56,992 nt of DNA from Lingula anatina (Eukaryota > Brachiopoda > Lingulata > Lingulida > Lingulidae). The stretch's first letter is position 1; each line of letters opens with the position of its first letter. A program made the translations under genes and the position numbers. The notes below the pieces were generated by a model that was not told where the DNA came from, did no database searches, and saw nothing but the letters and a program-made list of their open reading frames with translations. Of this stretch, positions 50,010 through 56,992 are shown piece after piece. The stretch is from assembly GCF_001039355.2 (NCBI RefSeq), contig NW_019773881.1, positions 148,977 to 205,968 of the forward strand. The letters are read 5' to 3'.

Positions 50010-53000
50010 CCCAGTTGCCAAAATCTCCCCCTTATTGTCCAGGGCCAGGGCAGTGACCTTGGCCTTGTGTGGCTTGAGGACGTCCACCAGCAGCAGCTCT
50101 GTGTCCCCCTTAACTCTGCGTGCCGGGTCATTCTCGTCCACTTGGGCCAGCTGTAGGACTCTGACCACACCGTCATCATAGCCAGCTATCAGAGTGGCAC
50201 CTTTTGGGTCAATCTGAAGAAAAAATAAAATACTTATATATCTAATATGTGAAATAAAAAATTCCATTCTTAATCAAAGAAAGTTTCATTTGTACAGAAA
50301 TATAGTATATAATTAATTAATATCATGCTTTAATAAAGTTTTGCAATATATACTTTTAATGGGTGAATTAAAATATGACAAGATGACTAATTTAAACATA
50401 ATCATTTTATCAAGCTATAGGTGGATCTATATAAAAAGTAACACTATTTTAGCATTAACATATAAGATCCTATACACAAAATCTGGCAACCTGAGAGCAA
50501 TATACATACACATAATCATGCCAAAATATGGAGCAAATGTATATATAAAACTGAGTTTATCTTGTGTGAAAATATAATTCTTGACACAAACCTATAATCT
50601 GTCTTTCACTTACATTTCAAACATCTTTTTTTTCTTTTAGCACTTACAGTTCTAGGAGCCCATATGAGCCTGGATCCTCCCATGTTATATCTCACTTCAC
50701 ACACACTCTGATTGGACACATAGTCATATATACGCAGAGATTCTGGAAAATAAAGAAAAAGTATAAATCAAGTATTGGCCTGAAATATTTATGACATGTC
50801 TTTCCTGTTATAAAACAGTCTGACTCAAACATTCATTTAGTTGGAGTACTACTGATTTATCTGTGGTTACTAAAAGACCAATTCAAATACAAACTTTGAG
50901 TGAATTGTTCAAATTTTCATACTAAAATTCATAAAAATTCTTTGGTCTGCTGAACTTACTGTCCTGTCCTATAGTGGCCACCAGGTGGCTGACTGGGGAC
51001 GTGGAGCAGCCAGTGATGGGGCCGGAGTGGTAGGACAGGAGCTTCTCTGGGGGCTGGGAGGTGTGAGAGAACGACAGGTCCAACTTCCAGATACCGCCAT
51101 TGTAGTCCTGGAATATAGCATAGGTACATATGGAATATGCGAGGTTGCTTTTTGAGGGAGGGGGGGGAGAGATAATCTTAATTTTATTTCTCTCTATTTT
51201 TTTCTTTTGTAAATTTATAAGAAACTCATGCATTTGCAAATCAATCAACCAATAAATCAATAAAAATAATAGAGTAAAATTAAACAAAAAATAAATAAAT
51301 GAAATATAAATAAATATTATTCTAACTTTTCAAATTATTCTAATTTTAAAAACAGCATTATAACTTTTTCAAAGACTGCACTCAAGTTTAAATCAAATTC
51401 AAGTTAAAACTTACCATTACACAAAAAGCAATAAAAATTCAACAGACACTTCTAACTGGTTAAAAATAGAAACAAAAAGACCCCCTCACTGACCTGGGCA
51501 TACCAAATGGTGGGTTCATCAGGATCTACTGACTTCTTGATACACCTCAGGCTGACTTCATGGCCATGGCCAATCTTCAGCTCATTCATGGGCTCCATCT
51601 CAAAGCGACCCTCCTCATCTGTGCTGTCTGCTGTGTCTATGGATTCAAAGTCCCACACCTGGAGGAGGTAAGGGGGGGGGGGGGGAATAAGTATAAAATG
51701 GCTCTGATTATTTTCAGTTTTAGACATGCCCAATATGTGTAGATAATTATGGTACTTTCTAGTTACTAGTAACCAGGCTCTGTATGCGACCTTTTGGTAT
51801 ATGTAAAAAGAGTACTTTCACACTGAACTTAGATCATACAAAAAGAAATATGGTTAATCACAAGTATAGTAAATTCAATGGTTTACGTATCTTTTTTGTG
51901 CTTTTTTTTTTGTAGATTTTATTGGTTGAAAATTACTTTCACACTAAGTTCAAATACAAACTTTCAGTGAAATTTGGTTATTTGGAATAGTAACATCATT
52001 TTCTCTTCTTTCATCATTATCATTATGATCAGTAATTTTTTTAAAAATCTCTGGCTGACAGTATAAAGATTGGCATTTTTCATCCATGTTTTAAACCCAG
52101 TGCCCCCATCTTCTTACCCTAATACAGCCGTCTGTGCCCACAGTCATCAGCTCCCCCTCGTCCATGATGATCTGTTGGATGGGGCCCTGGTGACACGGCT
52201 TCTTGTCTTTACGACAAATCTCAACCTGAACACAGGAAGATCAAGTTTAGTTTCTACTTGATAGAGATAAACAAATCACACTGGTGGTGTCTTCAACCAA
52301 GAGCTTAACTCTAGTTATTCCCACCTCAATGCTTCAGTGTCTAACAAGACAAAGAATGAGGCTACAGGTACTCTTTATAAACAATAAAGAAACAATTAGT
52401 GTGTATTTAAATGTATGTCTGTGTGATGAGAAACCACACAATCAACTTTTTACTAGTGTGTATTTAAATGTATGTCTGTGTGATGAGAAACTTTTTGAAT
52501 ATACGGCAATGGTAAACCCACCTTAATCAGCCCTCCGTCCCAAAGCAGCATGTTTCCCCACTCAGCCCCAGATAGTACTTTCCCATCTGGCAGCTCCACG
52601 TAGCCCTCAATGTCCGTCAGCTCTGTCTTTCCAAACTTCCCCAGCTGACCCTGCAGCTTTAAACCTGTAAATGTGCTGGCCATCTTCCAAAACCTGGGAA
52701 GATAAAGCAGCTTCACTATCATTTAAATTGCTTCAGTTTAAAAAAGTTTAAAACAGTCTCAGAGCATCAGATTCTGAGTAATTAAACTCTTATGCAAGCT
52801 TCCTTGTTAATCAGATGATTCTAGAATTTATTAAAATTTTAATTTTATTTAATTTAATTTCTTAAAAGAAACACCATGATGTAACCCATGTGTAAACATG
52901 CTTCTGTGACTAAAACTTGGCTCAAAATAGTCTCCCCCCAAAAAGATAATAAATAAATCATTAAATAAGTCTTCAAAAACACAAAATTTCAAAACAATTA

Positions 53001-56000
53001 AAATCGCCAGAAAACAAAACAGCCCCTAGCCTACCTGATGTGTCCAGTACCAGCTGAGGTCAGTTGTCCCTCCAGGTCATTGGAGAAGCTGACCCTGAAG
53101 ATGTCCTGGGAGAAAGCCTTGGACCTGAGCAGTGTCTTCTCCTGCTTCCAGTTCCACAGTGTCAGCATGAAGTCAGGCTCTCCTCCCACTGAAGCCAGGA
53201 TCTTACCATCAGGGCTGGAGAGTAGGGAGAACAAAATAATGGCATTTATTTTATATCCATTTCTAGTCATCTCTTTTTTTTTCTTTCCAACCCTCGATCC
53301 TTAGTACATCTTTCACCTTTCTTCCAGCCTTCATGTCTTTCTGCTAAGACTTATCAATATTTGACTTTTATTTTTCTTTCATATCAACCTTCCTTTTTTT
53401 CTATCTTTCTTCTCATCTTCCTGCATTTCTTATAACCCTTTTCTGCCTTTAAGATAACACTAAATAGATATAGGTCATACAGCTGCAACAATTTTTTTTA
53501 CACCTGTCTTATTTGAGTTTTACTTAACTATTGTCATATAAAAAGCAAATACGTGATGGAGATGCACTGTATGTCTCTGGTGTATGTGTCCTACCTGAAG
53601 TCAGCATAGCTGTACAGTTGCTGTGTGCCTCCTCTCAGCACTCTGTACAGTCTCAGGTCAGGCCAGGTGTAGATCAGGATATTGGGGGCTTCGCCCTTCT
53701 CACACACGGCAAAATATTTCCTGCTTGGGTGGACCTAAAATAGTACAATTACATTTCTTTACTTGCTGTTGGTCTTAATAGGAATAGAAATTGAATTTTA
53801 GTTTGATTTTTGGGAAAAGTAATTTTGTGGCAAATCTTCAGTTGTTTCTCTTAACATTTTACAAGATATCAAAAGAGAGAGAAAAAAAAAACTCTATACA
53901 AATGACTTTGAAACAACACCCTTAGATAAAAACACAAACGATACAAAAACTTTAGCAAAATGCACAAGATATTGTCAAATTAACTAAGTTAATGACCCTT
54001 GCAAAATATTTCACAAAATTTCGCTAAACTAATCATTGAATAAGTTAATTTTTTTACAATCGACTTTAACACTAAAAGAAACATCATCCCAGAGTATGTG
54101 TAGTATGCTTACAGCTATGGCTCCAATACCGCCCCCGCTGGTACTCCTGAGGTACGTCTGTGCCTTGGTCTTCAGGTCCACGATCTCCACCACATTACCA
54201 GCTATGAACATGATGGTGTTAGGGTCGATGATGTGAAGATTGTCCCTCTTCTGGGCATCAAAACCAAATGAGTGCCTGGAAGGATATTGTAAATTGATAA
54301 TTTGATAATTAAATTTTTAATTTATTAATGAATATAAACCAGAAAAAGATTGATAGCCAGGCAGCTTTCAATACAATATGTCAAAATCTTTCCATACAGA
54401 ATATGGTATAAAAATATCTTTTTAAAGAGAAACTGAAAGAGTAGAAATATAAAGAATTCATTTCAGTATAGTTTAAGTCAAAATATTAGCATTGGGATGG
54501 CAAAATCTCAATTGAAGGGGTAATGAACTTCAAATGCAATGCTCTGTTCACATTACATAAAATGATATGATTTTATATTATTTCAGCACACCAACACAGC
54601 TGAAGTATGCAAACCAGCAAGAGAGTTCTCACAACTTACTTGAGAGTGAGGATGTCTTGGGGTAAGCCTGAGTCAGCAGAAACTCTGGCTTTGGACATAA
54701 ACTCTTCATAATTGTAAAAGAAGTCATCGGGGATCCTCTGGTCTTCCTCGTCAATCTGAAGGAGTATAGAAACAGCAATGTGTGTAAGTAATGATGTCCT
54801 AACTTCCAGAGCTCATGCCGACAAGTCAATCATTTAATCAAGGCCTGAATTTTGATGAAGCTTCAAAACTTCACGCCGCTCAGGTAGAAAACCTTTCCTA
54901 ATATACTTATTTATTATCTGTAAATCATGTTAGGCATTCAGTGTCAAACAATATACATAAATAGCAAAGTGTTAAAAGTTGATAATCTGTGTAAGTGTTA
55001 TAGTCATGTGCAAATGTTTCTTTTCTTAAAAGGTATAGCATCTATATATGCCACATAGTTTATCTTGTGACCATATATCTATTAAATCAATATATCTCAC
55101 CTTGGAGCTTACACTCTGGACTTCTTCCTCGTCCCCTCTAGTGTTGGGGTCATTGCCATCAGCCGGCTTCTTGAACTCTGGCATCTTAGCCACCTCCACG
55201 TCCCCATCATCCAGAGATGGCAGCGGTGGCGGCAATACACCTTTGGGGGTCTTTGGCTTCTTGGGAGTTTTTGGCTTGGTTCCTTCTCCTGAAAACATGT
55301 AAAATTTGTTACAAGTGAATATGCGATTAATCAATAAATACTAAAATTATTTTAAAAATTTTTAGTCATAATTTCATAGATTCTGTAATTAAAGCATACA
55401 ATTAATATAGACTATAGAGACATACCTTCTGTTGTTTCCTTTCCTTCTTTTGATTGCTCCTCTGCTGTCTGCTCCTCAGACTTCCCAGCATCCTCTGCAG
55501 CTTCCTGTTCCTGACCTTCCTCTTGTGCTTCACCAGAGGTCTCCACAGCCTCTCCCTGCTCTGCAGCCTCAGCTGGTGCTGCATCTGTCTCCTGAGAGTC
55601 TTCAGTTGTTTCACCAGTCTCTTTTGCAGTTTCTGACTGTTCAGCAGCTTCTGTGCTGACCTCCTCTGCCTTTTCTGATGTTCCCTCTGCTGTTGGTTCT
55701 TCTTTCACCTCTGCTTGATCGGTGGCATTTTCATCAGATTGGCCAGCCTCTTTCTGCTCTGACTGGGCACCCTCTGTAGGAGCATCTGTGTTTTCATCTG
55801 GTTTGGCATCTGTTTCGTCTGGTTTAGCATTTTGTTCATCACCTTTTTCGCCCTGTTCAGTGGCCGCCTGCTCATTATCTGTCGCTGGGGCAGGCTCATT
55901 TGAAGCTTCTTCTGATTGTTCATTTGGTGTTGCTTCATCTGCTTGTGATTGGTCAGTCTGTTCTGTGGGCTGTGGTTGGTCAGTTGGTCCTGTTGCCTCT

Positions 56001-56283
56001 GTTTGGTCTGTGGCTGTGCCTTCTGCTGCCTGTTCTCCCTCTGCTTCAGCTGGTGGTGCTTGGTCTGTGTCAGTTGAAGGCGTTTCTTCTTGCCCCTCTG
56101 CCGGTTTTGTCTCCTCATCAGTTTTTGCCTCTGTTTCAGTGTTGTCTTTCACTTCATCCTCTTGTGGAGCATCAGTTGTTTCTTGACCTTCACCCTCGGT
56201 GGCCTTGGCCTCCTGACCTTGACCTGCCTCTCCTTCACCATTATCTGCACTTCCAAATACTTGCTGTTTTTCTGTGCTTTGTT
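50010..56283 (-). CDS. CFAP44: CFAP44 (WDR52), cilia- and flagella-associated protein, N-terminal part
   Basis: Twelve phase-compatible exons in gene order: 55426-56283, 55101-55288, 54640-54755, 54113-54275, 53595-53734, 53035-53214, 52522-52693, 52118-52225, 51494-51658, 50960-51107, 50648-50742, 50010-50213, about 845 residues. An acidic Glu/Thr/Ala/Gln-rich N-terminus leads into a basic [12 protein letters not shown] stretch and then WD40 repeats. Orthologue hallmarks are [91 protein letters not shown] and [14 protein letters not shown]44 is part of the tether/tetherhead complex that positions inner-arm dynein f on motile axonemes. The start codon lies beyond the window edge or in an unseen upstream exon. 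The C-terminal half (second WD block and coiled coils) is absent left of 50010, probably in the gap at 49593. Confidence 0.95.
52397..52491. repeat. 38-bp perfect direct repeat
   Basis: 52397-52434 and 52454-52491 are identical ('tagtgtgtatttaaatg...gatgagaaac'), period 57 bp, inside a CFAP44 intron. Confidence 0.9.
55426..56283 (-). repeat. Low-complexity acidic coding exon of CFAP44
   Basis: 858 bp encoding imperfect repeats rich in Glu, Ala, Thr and Gln (motifs such as [35 protein letters not shown]). All three frames of both strands remain open over long parts because of this composition; only the frame continuing into the KPKTPKK exon is the gene. Confidence 0.85.
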
Positions 56284-56992
56284 CTAAATAAGAAAAACAA
56301 GTTGAAAAACTATATAAATTTTATCATAAATTAGAAATCATATGCTGTAAAAAATTGAGTGTTTCAAATAAGTAATTCTTTTCTTAGTTGTTAAAATCTA
56401 AGATTATTTTGTTAAGTTTTATACCTACCTTAACAAAGTATGCAATCTCCAATCAAATTAATTGATTGATGAATTCTATATATATAAGTATATATAAAAA
56501 TTTAATTTGATATCTAACAATTGCAAATATTACAATGTATATTTTAACCTGTTCATATTGTCTAAAATTGATAATACTGTCAGCATGCAGCAATGTGTAT
56601 CAAACTGATGGGCTATAATCAGGTAAACATGCACATGCAATGATCAAGACACTCATCACAAATGTACATGCAATGATCAGGACATGCATCATCACAGATA
56701 TACATGCAACAATCCACAAACTAGTGCACTGCAAGCCTGGAGAGGGAGTTAATTATTTGTTAATGGACACATCACGGCATGCAAGTGAAACAGATAACAA
56801 TTCATGCTTTTTTTGTTTACTACAAAATGTACAAAAAATGATCATGGAGAGGATAGCCCACATCACATACATGTACAATCACATGCATAGTACAAGTACT
56901 AGTACACCTGTAGTATGACTTAGACATGTGCAATTGTCATTTTATATCTACATGAAGCAACAATTATCCATGCATTTGATTTTCTTGATTGT
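56284..56992. other. Upstream CFAP44 intron or promoter region
   Basis: No exon identified. It contains short imperfect repeats of 'acatgcaatgatca' at about 56632-56717. An acceptor at 56284-56285 shows that CFAP44 has at least one exon further upstream. Confidence 0.5.

Noticed and set aside
55722-56334. Plus-strand ORFs rich in Ser/Val/Leu opposite the CFAP44 exon
   Set aside because: Shadow frames produced by the repetitive Glu/Thr/Ala codons on the other strand; no family resemblance.

Overview
This is eukaryotic DNA: AT-rich, with multi-exon genes, GT-AG introns of about 0.1-2 kb, AATAAA poly(A) signals, fold-back (MITE-like) elements in introns, and four assembly gaps. The gene set (SGLT-type sugar transporter, PP1-like phosphatase, Rabex-5, RPUSD4, VTA1, a Ly6/quiver-like protein, cathepsin D, CFAP44) is that of a ciliated metazoan. 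Gene structure and repeat style suggest a marine invertebrate, possibly a lophotrochozoan, but the species cannot be named from the sequence. Exons were joined by hand, requiring AG/GT borders and compatible phases at every junction.

Layout. 692-3098 (+) is the 3' half of a PP1-like catalytic subunit. 4122-14391 (+) is the 3' two-thirds of an SLC5A (SGLT) gene. It has FOUR tandem versions of one exon (4122-7253), a single-copy core (8419-10201) and TWO complete two-exon C-terminal cassettes (11048-11655 and 13525-14391). 17334-18826 (-) is a complete five-exon gene for a 158-residue DUF1499-like protein. 22254-25245 (+) is Rabex-5/RABGEF1. 26314-31986 (-) is an RPUSD4-like pseudouridine synthase with a long N-terminal extension and a lost catalytic Asp. 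It is divergently paired with VTA1 (32205-37489, +). 39576-42055 (+) is a Ly6/quiver-like protein whose signal peptide lies on a tiny first exon. 42942-49065 (-) is the 3' part of cathepsin D with two alternative last exons. 50010-56283 (-) is the 5' part of CFAP44.

The most interesting biology is the SGLT locus. The four cassettes have identical phase borders (in at phase 1, out at phase 0) and every length is 3n+2. Including exactly one keeps the frame and including two breaks it, which is the signature of mutually exclusive splicing. The cassettes differ in the extracellular loop and at positions that line the sugar pocket in human SGLT1. With the two C-terminal cassettes the locus could encode eight transporters.

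Assembly caution. Isolated single Ns at 3401, 20334 and 49593 behave as unsized gaps. The SGLT 5' exons are missing right after the first. The cathepsin D 5' exons and CFAP44 3' exons are both missing around the third. The second sits inside a large palindrome where one arm lacks about 160 bp present in the other. A 651-base N run at 34409-35059 interrupts a repeat in a VTA1 intron.

Functional grouping: Rabex-5 and VTA1 act in endosomal trafficking and cathepsin D in the lysosome, but this looks like ordinary neighbourhood rather than an operon. RPUSD4 is mitochondrial RNA modification, CFAP44 is axonemal, and the SGLT is plasma-membrane sodium/sugar transport.
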